Positions 5,941 to 13,257 of a stretch of DNA of 21,924 nt are shown piece after piece. Every line of letters begins with the position of its first letter. The first letter of the stretch is position 1. Source of the DNA: an uncultured Peptococcaceae bacterium. GTDB lineage: Bacteria; Bacillota; Dehalobacteriia; UBA4068; UBA4997. Location of the stretch: the NCBI GenBank assembly GCA_947626615.1, contig CANQSW010000007.1, positions 1-21,924 of the forward strand, written 5' to 3'. The notes under the pieces are model-generated. The model saw only the letters and a program-made list of their open reading frames with translations, did no database searches and was not told where the DNA came from. The position numbers were made by a program, and so were the translations under genes.

Positions 5941-7275
5941 TCACAGACCTGTCAAATAGTAACGTAAAGTCTTTGCTGCGCCATTTTTTGCCAAAAGACC
6001 GTCGGCGACCATTTCACGCAAAAGCAAAATTGCTGTTGACTGAGAAACGTGCAGAGTTTGTTCAATATCTTTTCGTACAACAAAGCCGTTTTTTCGGCAT
6101 AGGTTGATAACATCTTCAACACGTTCTTCTTTCTTTGAGTTGTTTGTAAACGGACGCCTAGCTGCCTCGGTTTTGTTGCCGTTCTCTTTTGCATAGTTAA
6201 GATTAGGGAGAATGATTTTGAAGGCATTGCTTGTAGCTTCAATCGAAGGTTTGATGGATGAATCAGCGTAACTCTCGTTGATCTTCAAAATGCCCGTCCC
6301 ATAAGCCTCGATCAGTTTTAATCGGTAAAATATATTAGCAAGGTTTTGATTTCTGAGAGCAGAAACACCTAGCATGATATCGTCTAGAGACATCCCTTTG
6401 ATCAGTCCGCCAATGGATACGAATTCTATACGATCATCGAAAATGCTGATCAGCGTCGAGCCGCTGAAAGAATAATCCCGATGTACGATGGCGTTCAGCA
6501 ATGCCTCCCTCACCGCGGCCACAGGATAATCCCGGCTGTCCAGCCGGTCAAGCCCCTGAAACTCCGCCCGGGTGCGGTTGTAACGATCGATGTAGATAAA
6601 AGCCGAATCAAGTTGTTCCAACAGAGAACCGGATAACTCAGTACGGTCCTTGAAAACAGATTTTTTGCTTCCTTCAAAAACAGCTAATTTGACCGTGTGC
6701 GAGCATTGTTCAGATAATAGGAGCGCCAGATTTGTAAACGTCCCGTCCTCACCGATCATGTGGAGCGTCCGCATCTGCTGAGGGCCGAAATCCAACCCCC
6801 GCTTTTTGAAAAAAGCGCAGCAATGTTCAAACGTGAGCTGTTGATTGATAGACCGCGCCGCCTCATAGCTGTCGCCGCTGGTCTCCCGAATCATGTTAAG
6901 AATAGCCGCGTCAGAGGCGGGCACAGTGGATGCGCCCTGACGCACATAGACCCCCTCGGGTCGGATGCCTTTGTCACGAAGGTAATATGGCCTTGCTGTG
7001 CCGCGCTGTACGGAAACTGTGACCACCGCCTTGCCGTCCATATCGGTATAACGGCAATCCAAAAACATCATAATGTCCGGCCTTATGGCGTCGCGCAGGG
7101 CGTTGGTCACGCGAAGTATCGTAGCATCAGCATTGGGCACCCCGCAAATCAAACCGTCGTCGTCTATTCCAATATAGATTGTGCCTCCGTCACAGTTTGC
7201 GAAGGCCGCAGCCGTTTTTTTGATATCGTCCACATACTCTCGTTTAAGCTCTATCGTTTTACCCTCAATAAGCAT
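5941..7275 (-). CDS. AlbA_2 (Schlafen-type) / GHKL ATPase-domain transcriptional regulator, copy 1
   Basis: The product is 444 residues from the ATG at 7275. An in-frame TTG at 7305 is rejected, since GGGAGG lies between it and the ATG. Domains in order are: AlbA_2 at ~5-120 (IELKREYVDDIKKTAAAFAN, then GTIYIGID, then GVYVRQGASTVPAS); a linker; a GHKL-like ATPase region with VREALLNAIVHRDYSFSGS, FVSIGGL and EAYGTGI; and a C-terminal winged helix (VRKDIEQTLHVSQSTAILLLREM). These proteins are usually annotated as putative transcriptional regulators, and their targets are mostly unknown. A clear paralogue lies at 14229-15524. The leader contains 10-base direct repeats that could be its own operator. 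The gene is monocistronic; no terminator with a U-tract was found downstream. Confidence 0.85.
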   Translation of the reverse strand: MLIEGKTIELKREYVDDIKKTAAAFANCDGGTIYIGIDDDGLICGVPNADATILRVTNALRDAIRPDIMMFLDCRYTDMDGKAVVTVSVQRGTARPYYLRDKGIRPEGVYVRQGASTVPASDAAILNMIRETSGDSYEAARSINQQLTFEHCCAFFKKRGLDFGPQQMRTLHMIGEDGTFTNLALLLSEQCSHTVKLAVFEGSKKSVFKDRTELSGSLLEQLDSAFIYIDRYNRTRAEFQGLDRLDSRDYPVAAVREALLNAIVHRDYSFSGSTLISIFDDRIEFVSIGGLIKGMSLDDIMLGVSALRNQNLANIFYRLKLIEAYGTGILKINESYADSSIKPSIEATSNAFKIILPNLNYAKENGNKTEAARRPFTNNSKKEERVEDVINLCRKNGFVVRKDIEQTLHVSQSTAILLLREMVADGLLAKNGAAKTLRYYLTGL

Positions 7276-7294
7276 TTGCGCTTTTCTACCTCCC

Positions 7295-7320
7295 AATCTA
7301 ATCAAATCTAATCAAATCTA
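7295..7320 (-). promoter_or_regulatory. One-helical-turn direct repeats in the leader of AlbA_2 gene 1 (candidate operator)
   Basis: Two exact copies of ATCAAATCTA (7301-7310 and 7311-7320) are preceded by a partial third copy, AATCTA (7295-7300). This gives 26 bases of strict 10-base periodicity. They occupy the span from the predicted transcript start to the ribosome binding site of the regulator gene, where a bound protein would block transcription or translation. Same-face spacing suits cooperative binding; autoregulation is inference. Confidence 0.55.
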
Positions 7321-7326
7321 ACAATT

Positions 7327-7355
7327 ATTATAATCAGGTTGCGGTCGCATTGCAA
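7327..7355 (-). promoter_or_regulatory. Promoter of AlbA_2 gene 1
   Basis: On the minus strand TTGCAA (7350-7355) and a perfect TATAAT (7327-7332) are separated by 17 bases. The predicted start near 7320 is the first base of the 10-base repeat array, giving a leader of ~45 bases. Confidence 0.75.
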
Positions 7356-7424
7356 GATGTTGTGCAAAAATTTCTTGAGTATCTATTATTCATAAGGATG
7401 TCGGACTATCCCATAAATAAAAAA

Positions 7425-7460
7425 GATCGTTCTCCGTAGCGCGGAGGTCGGTCATTTTTT
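7425..7460 (-). terminator. Bidirectional-looking terminator at the 3' side of a decayed gene
   Basis: GATCGTTCTCCG (7425-7436) pairs with CGGAGGTCGGTC (7442-7453), allowing wobbles and one mismatch. A-rich and T-rich runs flank it (AAAAAA before, TTTTTT at 7455-7460). On the minus strand it sits ~35 bases after the stop of the remnant frame ending at 7497, as expected for that former gene's terminator. It would also insulate AlbA_2 gene 1 from readthrough. Confidence 0.6.
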
Positions 7461-7528
7461 CTCTGTGTATGGACAGCGGACTCGCTCGCTATTCTTCTAA
7501 AGACATATACATGCAACGACAACATCCT

Positions 7529-7613
7529 GATTTTTCAAAATGGAGAATTCCGCTACTTTCAAAATATTCTTTCCCAACGTTTCTTCATTTACTAAGAAAA
7601 TGTCCGTTGTAAA
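7529..7613 (-). repeat. Decayed dispersed repeat, copy A (remnant coding sequence)
   Basis: This 85-base stretch aligns by eye with 14022-14105: 62 of 85 columns are identical with one single-base gap. On the minus strand copy A is still open and lies inside a ~69-codon frame ending at a TAG at 7497-7499, which reads FLVNEETLGKNILKVAEF. Copy B carries in-frame stops. There is no ribosome binding site and no recognised domain, so I read it as the tail of a degraded gene or repeat element. The terminator at 7425-7460 lies just past its stop. Confidence 0.6.
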
Positions 7614-7882
7614 GGGGAGGCGCATTATTACCTTCGGTTTAGTAAGCCCTGCCTTTCCCGCCTCTAAAAACGCGGTCACCGTTTCAAAATGCAGAGACGT
7701 TTTCTTTCAACTTATTTTTAACTTTTTATGGTAAAATCCTTGCGTTATATATACCAGGGGCTTTTCTCAGCCGCTTTTCCTCGTATTTACTTCGATTTTC
7801 TAACGCTAAGATAATTTTAGCACGAAACAGTAGAAATTGACGATGAGAAAATACATAAGAGTATACATAAGGAGAAAACGCG
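7614..7882. other. Intergenic leader upstream of the VTC operon
   Basis: No gene is supported here. It holds the weakly open start of the copy A remnant frame on the minus strand and a possible extended -10 TGGTAAAAT (7729-7737, plus) without a good -35. It also has an inverted repeat GCTAA...TTAGC around 7805-7820 and two copies of ATACATAAG (7851-7859 and 7863-7871) directly before the ribosome binding site AAGGAG of the VTC gene. A promoter for the operon must lie here, but I cannot place it firmly. Confidence 0.4.
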
Positions 7883-8554
7883 ATGGACTTTCGGCATGAA
7901 TGGAAGATAGAGATCAACACGGCCGATCTGCTGGCGCTGCGCAGCCGGCTGCGGGCCCTGATGGAGCCGGACGCGCACGCCGTGAACGGGCGCTACCAGA
8001 TCCGCAGCCTTTATTTCGACACGCCGACGGACCGGGCGCTGCGGGAGAAGATCGACGGCGTGAACCGGCGGGAAAAATTCCGTATTCGCTATTATAACGG
8101 CGATACGGCGCGGCTGAGCCTGGAGAAAAAGAGCAAGCTGAACGGCTTATGCAATAAGCAGGGCGTCAGAATATCGTTCGAACAGGCGCGGGCGCTAAGC
8201 TGGGGGAACGCGCCGCCGCTATCGCCGGACGCCCCGCCGCTTTTGCGGGAGCTTTGCTACAAAATGAAAAACGAAGGCCTGCGGCCCAAGGTCGTGGTGG
8301 ATTACGTGCGAGAGCCGTTCGTTTACCGGCCGGGCAACGTCCGCATCACCTTCGACCACGGTATCCGCACCGGCCTTAGGTGTACCGATTTTCTCGACCC
8401 GGCGCTGGTGACGATACCGGCGGGAGACGCCCCGGTCTTAATGGAAGTGAAGTGGGACGCCTTCCTCCCGGACGTGATACGGGACGCTATCCAGCTCCCC
8501 GGCCGCCGGGCCGCCGCTTTTTCCAAATACGCTCAATGCCGCATTTACGGTTGA
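7883..8554 (+). CDS. VTC-domain protein (polyphosphate polymerase-like)
   Basis: The 223-residue protein is almost entirely a VTC domain of the triphosphate-tunnel fold. It opens with FRHEWKIEI (family form RxExK) and continues with IRSLYFDTPTD and REKFRIRYYNGD, which carries the paired tunnel arginines. Next come LSLEKKSKLNG (an E-x-K strand), VVDYVREPFV with a conserved arginine, LMEVKWD, and a C-terminal SKYAQCR. All charged tunnel positions I can identify are present, so a nucleotide triphosphate- or polyphosphate-binding core is likely intact. In yeast the domain makes polyphosphate; in bacteria, copies beside DUF4956 genes have no settled product. It starts at ATG after AAGGAGAAAACGCG and is followed 24 bases later by the DUF4956 gene. 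Confidence 0.88.
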   Translation: MDFRHEWKIEINTADLLALRSRLRALMEPDAHAVNGRYQIRSLYFDTPTDRALREKIDGVNRREKFRIRYYNGDTARLSLEKKSKLNGLCNKQGVRISFEQARALSWGNAPPLSPDAPPLLRELCYKMKNEGLRPKVVVDYVREPFVYRPGNVRITFDHGIRTGLRCTDFLDPALVTIPAGDAPVLMEVKWDAFLPDVIRDAIQLPGRRAAAFSKYAQCRIYG

Positions 8555-8578
8555 TCTATACAGAAAGGAAACGAAACC

Positions 8579-9250
8579 ATGACTTTCAACGATATTTTCA
8601 AATCCAGCTTTTTAGAGAACATTGCCAGCGTGAGCATCTTCGATATGGCGCTGGCGCTGCTGCTGGCCTTTGGCCTCGGCGTTTTCATTTTTCTGATCTA
8701 CAAAAAGACCTATAACGGCGTGATGTATTCGTCCTCGTTTGGCGTCACGCTGATAGCGCTCACGATGATCACCACCGTCGTCATATTGGCGGTCGCCTCC
8801 AACGTGGTGCTTTCTCTTGGTATGGTCGGCGCTCTTTCTATCGTCCGTTTTCGGACGGCGATCAAAGAGCCGCTGGATATCGCTTTCCTGTTTTGGTCTA
8901 TCGCCGTGGGCATCGTGCTGGCGGCGGGCATGATACCGTTGGCGGTGATCGGCAGCGTCATCATCGGCCTGATATTGCTGGTATTCGTCAACCGCAAATC
9001 CCACAACGATCCGTATATCGTGGTGCTGCAATGCGACGGGCACGAAAGCGAGCAGGCGGCCAAGGCATATCTGGAAAAGCAAACGGAGCGCTGCGTCGTG
9101 AAAAGCAAGACCGCGCAAAAGGGGCATATCGAACTCGATTTGGAGGTGCGCCTGAAGGACGACAACACGGATTTTATCAACGAACTGGCCGAAATGGCCG
9201 GCGTGGCGAGCGCGGTTTTGGTGAGCTTTAACGGGGAGTACATGGGATAA
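8579..9250 (+). CDS. DUF4956-family membrane protein
   Basis: This 223-residue protein has about four membrane segments (residues ~20-41, ~52-74, ~101-117 and ~119-137) and a soluble C-terminal third (~140-223). The family's best-conserved block, GMVGALSIVRFRTAIKEP, is at ~81-98 between the second and third segments. DUF4956 proteins are regularly encoded beside VTC-domain proteins, which suggests that they form the membrane part of a polymer-synthesis or export unit; the biochemical role is undetermined. The C-terminal region (IVVLQCDG..., then LDLEVRLKDD) has an ACT/ferredoxin-like alternation and would lie in the cytoplasm. The start has AGAAAGGAAACG upstream. The stop at 9248-9250 is 11 bases before the next ATG. 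Confidence 0.85.
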   Translation: MTFNDIFKSSFLENIASVSIFDMALALLLAFGLGVFIFLIYKKTYNGVMYSSSFGVTLIALTMITTVVILAVASNVVLSLGMVGALSIVRFRTAIKEPLDIAFLFWSIAVGIVLAAGMIPLAVIGSVIIGLILLVFVNRKSHNDPYIVVLQCDGHESEQAAKAYLEKQTERCVVKSKTAQKGHIELDLEVRLKDDNTDFINELAEMAGVASAVLVSFNGEYMG

Positions 9251-9261
9251 GGAGGCGCTTT

Positions 9262-11103
9262 ATGGCAGCCCACAAGCATATCGACGCGATCTGCCTGACG
9301 ATAATCGCCCTCACCCTGCTGCTGACCTTTCTGTTCATAAACGGCGAGTCGCTCGGCCTCCAAGTTATCGCAAGCGAAGAAAACAGCGACGCCATGTTTA
9401 CGGCCAACGATCTTGACGCCGCGTGGGACGCCGCCGGGGCAACTATGATCACGCTGGCGGACGCGGGCAGCACGGTACGGGGAACGGGCGCCTACGCAGA
9501 CCACGGAAGCGTGTATATCGTCGGCGCAGGGAGATACGTGCTGACCGGCGCGCTTTCCGACGGCTCGGTCGTCATCGAAGCGGAAAACAACGCCAAAATA
9601 TGGCTGCTGTTGGACGGCGTGTCTATCCATTGCGAGGACGCCGCGGCGCTCCGCGTGGAACAGGCGGGCAAAGTGTTTCTGACTCTGCCAGACGGCAGCG
9701 AGAACATTCTTTCTTCCGGCGAGGCTTATAGCGAGGCGGCCGTTGCCGCCGGGGTGGACGGCACAATATATTCTAAAGACGACTTGACGATCAACGGGAG
9801 CGGTTCGCTGCGGGTGACGGCGGCATATCAGCACGGGATAGTGTGCAACGACGATCTTGTTATCACCGGCGGCACGCTTGAAGTGACCGCCGCGCAGGAC
9901 GCGCTTCATGCGAACGACAGCGTGCGGCTAAAGGACGCCGACCTGACTCTTTCTGCCGGCGACGACGGGATAACGGCCTCCAACGACGATGAGACGGCCT
10001 ATATTTACGTAGAATCGGGCAGCGTCACGATACCCTCCTGCTACGAGGGGTTGGAAGCGGTGCAGATCACCATTGCCGGCGGTACGATAGATATCGACCC
10101 CACCGACGACGGTATCAACGCCAACGGCTATGGCGGCGACTCCGTTATCAACATCACCGGCGGGGATATCACCATTACGGACGATAAAGGCTGGGACGCG
10201 GACGGGATTGATTCCAACAAAGATATCTATATCAGCGGCGGCCGGCTGTTCGTCAGCGTCAGCGATAACGGCGGCAGCTGCGCTATCGACTGCGGCAGCG
10301 AAAACGGCGGCGTCTGCGAGATCAGCGGCGGGACGGTGCTGGCCTGCGGCAGCAGCAGAATGGCGGAAGGCTTTGATGAGTCCTCGTCGCAGGGCTTTTT
10401 GATGCAGACTGTAACGGCGGCGGCCGGGACGACCGTGACCCTCAAGGATTCTGACGGCAATGAGCTGCTCTCGGAGGTTGTGCCTTGCAGCTTTTCTTCC
10501 GTCCTTGTCAGCACGCCGGCAATGCGGGTCGGGGATACCTGCACGCTGCTCGTTGGCGATACCGCGACAGAAATGACCATTGATAATTCCGCCGCCGGCG
10601 GCTTCGGCGGCTTTGGCGGCAGAGGTATGCCCGGTGCGGACGGTTTTAGCGGCGGGCGGCTGCCGGGCCAAGACGGCTTTGATAGGAACGCCGGAGCGTT
10701 TGGCGAGGGCCAGGCCGCCGCAGCGCCGGATAATGCCGTCGTTCAGCCTGATGATGCTGCGCCGGCCGGCAGTATGCAGCCGCCGGAAATGGCGAACGGA
10801 ACGACGGAAGGCATACAGCCGCCCGAGCCGCCGCAGGGGGACATGCCGGAGCTTCCGACAAACGGCGATAGCAGCGACGGCGTGCAGCCCCGTCTGCCGC
10901 AGGGCGGCCGAAATTTCGGCGACCGCCCGGACGCGGGGAATATGCGAGAGTTTAACGGTAATTGGCCGGGACAGGCGGATATGGCGCAACCCGCGGCGGC
11001 GGGGACGCCGCTCTCGGCGGAGGAGCTGCTTCTGCTGGGCGTTTCGGCGGCCGTTCTGCTGGCCGGCTGCGTGATCGCCGCCTGTTATAAGCGGCGGGGC
11101 TGA
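9262..11103 (+). CDS. Cthe_2159-like carbohydrate-binding beta-helix surface protein
   Basis: This 613-residue protein is anchored by hydrophobic segments at both ends: ~9-27 (ICLTIIALTLLLTFLFI) and ~588-608 near the C-terminus, the latter followed by positively charged KRRG. Between ~60 and ~370 it has right-handed beta-helix-type repeats with recurring ITGGT/IAGGTIDI/ISGGTV rungs and Asp/Asn-rich turns such as GDDGITASNDD, TDDGINANGYGG and WDADGIDSNKD. This matches the Cthe_2159 (PF14262) family, whose founder binds cellulose and pectin and has calcium sites in such loops. Residues ~445-585 are a low-complexity Gly/Pro/Gln/Asp linker, suited to spanning the wall. AAGGAGG precedes the ATG. 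It is the last gene of the VTC-DUF4956 operon. Confidence 0.82.
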   Translation: MAAHKHIDAICLTIIALTLLLTFLFINGESLGLQVIASEENSDAMFTANDLDAAWDAAGATMITLADAGSTVRGTGAYADHGSVYIVGAGRYVLTGALSDGSVVIEAENNAKIWLLLDGVSIHCEDAAALRVEQAGKVFLTLPDGSENILSSGEAYSEAAVAAGVDGTIYSKDDLTINGSGSLRVTAAYQHGIVCNDDLVITGGTLEVTAAQDALHANDSVRLKDADLTLSAGDDGITASNDDETAYIYVESGSVTIPSCYEGLEAVQITIAGGTIDIDPTDDGINANGYGGDSVINITGGDITITDDKGWDADGIDSNKDIYISGGRLFVSVSDNGGSCAIDCGSENGGVCEISGGTVLACGSSRMAEGFDESSSQGFLMQTVTAAAGTTVTLKDSDGNELLSEVVPCSFSSVLVSTPAMRVGDTCTLLVGDTATEMTIDNSAAGGFGGFGGRGMPGADGFSGGRLPGQDGFDRNAGAFGEGQAAAAPDNAVVQPDDAAPAGSMQPPEMANGTTEGIQPPEPPQGDMPELPTNGDSSDGVQPRLPQGGRNFGDRPDAGNMREFNGNWPGQADMAQPAAAGTPLSAEELLLLGVSAAVLLAGCVIAACYKRRG

Positions 11104-11129
11104 GGCATGATCTGGCCGCGCAAAAAACC

Positions 11130-11197
11130 AACATATAAAAAGCCCGTTTCCGGCGGCTGGCGAGCGTCAGCCGTAGCGGAGGCGGGCGTTTTATGTT
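11130..11197 (+). terminator. Nested hairpin terminator after the VTC operon
   Basis: An outer stem pairs AACATATAAAAAGCCCG (11130-11146) with CGGGCGTTTTATGTT (11183-11197), with small bulges. An inner stem pairs CGGCTG with CAGCCG (~11154-11173). TTTT lies inside the descending arm rather than after it, so it is an atypical but plausible operon end. Confidence 0.6.
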
Positions 11198-11239
11198 AGC
11201 TCGCTTCTGCGGTTATTTTTGCTTTCTACACCACGCCTC

Positions 11240-11268
11240 TTGACAAACTAACAGCGTTAGCATAAAAT
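11240..11268 (+). promoter_or_regulatory. Promoter of the tetR-MATE operon
   Basis: Consensus -35 TTGACA (11240-11245), a 17-base spacer and -10 TAAAAT (11263-11268) form a very strong promoter. The spacer itself is the left half of the regulator operator, so binding would directly exclude RNA polymerase. Confidence 0.9.
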
Positions 11269-11287
11269 AATGCTAACGCTGTTAGTT
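11246..11287. promoter_or_regulatory. Double-palindromic TetR-family operator
   Basis: A perfect inverted repeat has arms AACTAACAGCGTTAGCAT (11246-11263) and ATGCTAACGCTGTTAGTT (11270-11287) around the 6-base centre AAAATA. Each arm contains its own palindrome, CTAAC-AGC-GTTAG (11248-11260) and its exact reverse complement CTAAC-GCT-GTTAG (11273-11285), with centres 25 bases apart. One site fills the -35/-10 spacer and the other covers the predicted transcript start. This is what an autorepressing TetR regulator that binds as two dimers would use. The run of eight Ts after the right arm also makes the RNA a possible terminator-like hairpin. Confidence 0.88.
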
Positions 11288-11305
11288 TTTTTTAGGGAGG
11301 AAATT

Positions 11306-11887
11306 ATGGTTCGACAAGGTTTGACCCGTGCGGATATTATTCAGGCCGCCATAGAGATGATCGAAGCGGAGGGGCTGCACGGCTTTTCTCTGCGGGAACT
11401 GGCGAGCAGGCTCCATATCAAGGCGGCGTCGCTGTATAACCATATAAAAAGCTCGGACGAACTTCACACCGAGATCGGTTATTACGCGATCGCGGAGCTG
11501 AAGCGGGCGCAGCTGGCCGCCATTGCCGGCAAGGAACGGTCGGAGGCCGTCGAAGCGCTGGCCGACGCCTATTACCGTTTTGGCAAAGAGCGCCCGGAGC
11601 TATATAAAGTCATTCTGTCGCTGCCTATGGTAAAAAATGACGCGCTCCACCGCGCCGGTTTTGACATCGTGGAGCCCATCATGACGGCGATGGCCGGTTA
11701 TCATTTGAGCAGAGAACAGATGATGCACCTGCAGAGGGTCTTTCGCAGCATCATGCACGGCTTTATCTCGCAGGAGGAGGCCGGCTGCTTCCGGCGCTTC
11801 CCGGTGGACGTCGCGGCAAGCTACCGCCTGGCGGTGCGGGGATTGATTCTGCTGCTGGAAAATTCGGAAAAAGAGACGCGAGAATGA
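11306..11887 (+). CDS. TetR/AcrR-family repressor
   Basis: The 193-residue product starts at the ATG at 11306 behind GGGAGG; a longer frame from 11270 is rejected because it begins inside the operator. Residues ~6-52 are the TetR DNA-binding domain (LTRADIIQAAIEMIEAEG, FSLRELASRLHIKAASLYNHIKS), with the recognition helix near 38-48. The C-terminal ligand domain has the ELYKVILSLPM and GFISQEEAG pattern of the TetR_C_33/WHG type. It most probably represses its own promoter through the double palindrome and responds to a substrate of the co-transcribed MATE exporter. Its last four bases overlap the exporter's start (ATGA), so the two are translationally coupled. Confidence 0.92.
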   Translation: MVRQGLTRADIIQAAIEMIEAEGLHGFSLRELASRLHIKAASLYNHIKSSDELHTEIGYYAIAELKRAQLAAIAGKERSEAVEALADAYYRFGKERPELYKVILSLPMVKNDALHRAGFDIVEPIMTAMAGYHLSREQMMHLQRVFRSIMHGFISQEEAGCFRRFPVDVAASYRLAVRGLILLLENSEKETRE

Positions 11888-13233
11888 AAACGGATAAGAC
11901 GGAACTTTTTGAAAAAACACCGGTAATGCGGGCGGTCCTGGCGCTGGTGATACCCACGGTCATCAGTCAGATGATCACCGTCGTCTACAATATGGCGGAC
12001 ACATTTTTCATCGGGCAGGTCGGCGATCCTGACCAGGTGGCCGCCGCGTCGCTTTGCCTGCCGCTGTTTCTGGTGACCACGGGTCTGGCCAATCTGTTCG
12101 GCATAGGCGGCGCGAGTCTTATAGCGCGGAGCTTGGGCCTTGGCGATACGGACAAGGCGCGGCGGACCTCCGCCTTCTGTATCTGGACGTCTGTCGCGGT
12201 GGCGTTTCTCTACGGGCTGGCGATTTCGCTGCTGCGCGGGGCGATCTTGCCCGCCGTCGGCGCCGATGAGTTTACCTATGATTTCTGCGCAAGTTATCTT
12301 TTCTGGACGCTGACCGTGGGCGCGATACCGACCGTGCTGAACGCCGCCCTGGCGCACCTTGTTCGGGCGGAGGGCTATTCCGGGCAGGCCAGCTTCGGCG
12401 TGGCGCTGGGCGGCGGCCTCAACATACTTTTAGACCCCGTGTTTATTTTCGGTTTGCATCTGGATATCACGGGCGCGGCGGTGGCCACCATGCTCTCCAA
12501 TCTGATCGCAATGCTCTATTTTATCGCGCTGATCCTGGGCAGCCGCGGCAAATTCCGCCTTTCCCTGAACCCAAAATATTATGCCGCCTCGGACGGCATA
12601 GCCAAAGAAGTGCTGCTGGTGGGGCTGCCCAGTTCTATCATGAATGTCATGGCGATCTTCTCAAATATCACCCTCAATAAACTACTGGTCAATTATTCCA
12701 ACGCGGCGGTAGCGGGTATCGGCATTGCCAAGAGGATAGATATGCTGTCCTTTGCGATCGCCAACGGTCTCTCGCAAGGCGTTATCCCGCTGATCGGCTA
12801 TAATTACTCCGCCAAAAACACCGCGCGTATGCGCTCCGCTATCAAGGTGACGCTGCTGCTGAGCCTTGCCGTTACGACGGTCGGGGCGATCCTGCTGTTC
12901 ACCTGCGCCAACCCCCTGGTGCGGGCCTTCATCAACGACGCGGAGATCGTGCGGTACGGCAGCATGTTCCAGCGGATCATTTGTATCACTGGGCCGTTCA
13001 CGGGTATCACGGCGGTCATTATCTCTATCTTTCAGTCTGTGGGGCAGAAAGGGAAGCCGCTGGTGCTGTCCATGCTGCGAAAAGGCGGGCTGGACGTGCC
13101 GTTTATGTTCCTGCTCGATCAGCTTGGCGGCGCCGATGCCATCGCGTGGGCAACGCCTATCGCGGATTGCGGCGCTATGCTGGTCGGCATGCTCCTGTTT
13201 GTGCCCCTGTGGAGAAAAATGGGGAAAGGATAA
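11884..13233 (+). CDS. MATE-family multidrug/metabolite exporter
   Basis: The 449-residue protein has the normal MATE length, with about twelve membrane segments in two homologous halves. Recognisable stretches are VLALVIPTVISQMITVVYNMADTFFIG in the first helix pair, GIGGASLIARSLG, and the second-half counterparts VGLPSSIMNVMAIFSNITLNKLL and GIGIAKRIDMLSFAIANGLSQG. Transporters of this family export cationic compounds against a Na+ or H+ gradient; the substrate here is unknown. The ATG overlaps the tetR stop codon (ATGA), implying coupled translation and control by the operator upstream. A clean terminator follows 24 bases after the stop. Confidence 0.92.
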   Translation: MKTDKTELFEKTPVMRAVLALVIPTVISQMITVVYNMADTFFIGQVGDPDQVAAASLCLPLFLVTTGLANLFGIGGASLIARSLGLGDTDKARRTSAFCIWTSVAVAFLYGLAISLLRGAILPAVGADEFTYDFCASYLFWTLTVGAIPTVLNAALAHLVRAEGYSGQASFGVALGGGLNILLDPVFIFGLHLDITGAAVATMLSNLIAMLYFIALILGSRGKFRLSLNPKYYAASDGIAKEVLLVGLPSSIMNVMAIFSNITLNKLLVNYSNAAVAGIGIAKRIDMLSFAIANGLSQGVIPLIGYNYSAKNTARMRSAIKVTLLLSLAVTTVGAILLFTCANPLVRAFINDAEIVRYGSMFQRIICITGPFTGITAVIISIFQSVGQKGKPLVLSMLRKGGLDVPFMFLLDQLGGADAIAWATPIADCGAMLVGMLLFVPLWRKMGKG

Positions 13234-13257
13234 TAGCCGAGTTTATATATGATCGAC

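Noticed and set aside
7275..7305. TTG at 7305 as the start of AlbA_2 gene 1
   Set aside because: The GGGAGG ribosome binding site lies downstream of the TTG and directly serves the ATG at 7275; the paralogue also begins at the equivalent place.
7295..7320. Short direct repeats as a CRISPR or plasmid iteron array
   Set aside because: Only about 2.6 units of 10 bases without spacers or a replication gene; their place between promoter and start codon fits an operator better.
7837..7867. TTGACG ... TATACA as a promoter for the VTC operon
   Set aside because: The spacer is 19 bases, and the start of transcription would fall between the ribosome binding site and the ATG at 7883.
8710..9909. A 399-codon open frame on the minus strand
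   Set aside because: It lies antisense to the DUF4956 and Cthe_2159-like genes, which have ribosome binding sites, family motifs and operon spacing. It shows no domain and reflects GC-rich codon bias.
9928..10989. A 353-codon open frame on the minus strand
   Set aside because: Antisense shadow of the beta-helix protein; composition is Ala/Arg-rich with no recognisable motif or ribosome binding site.
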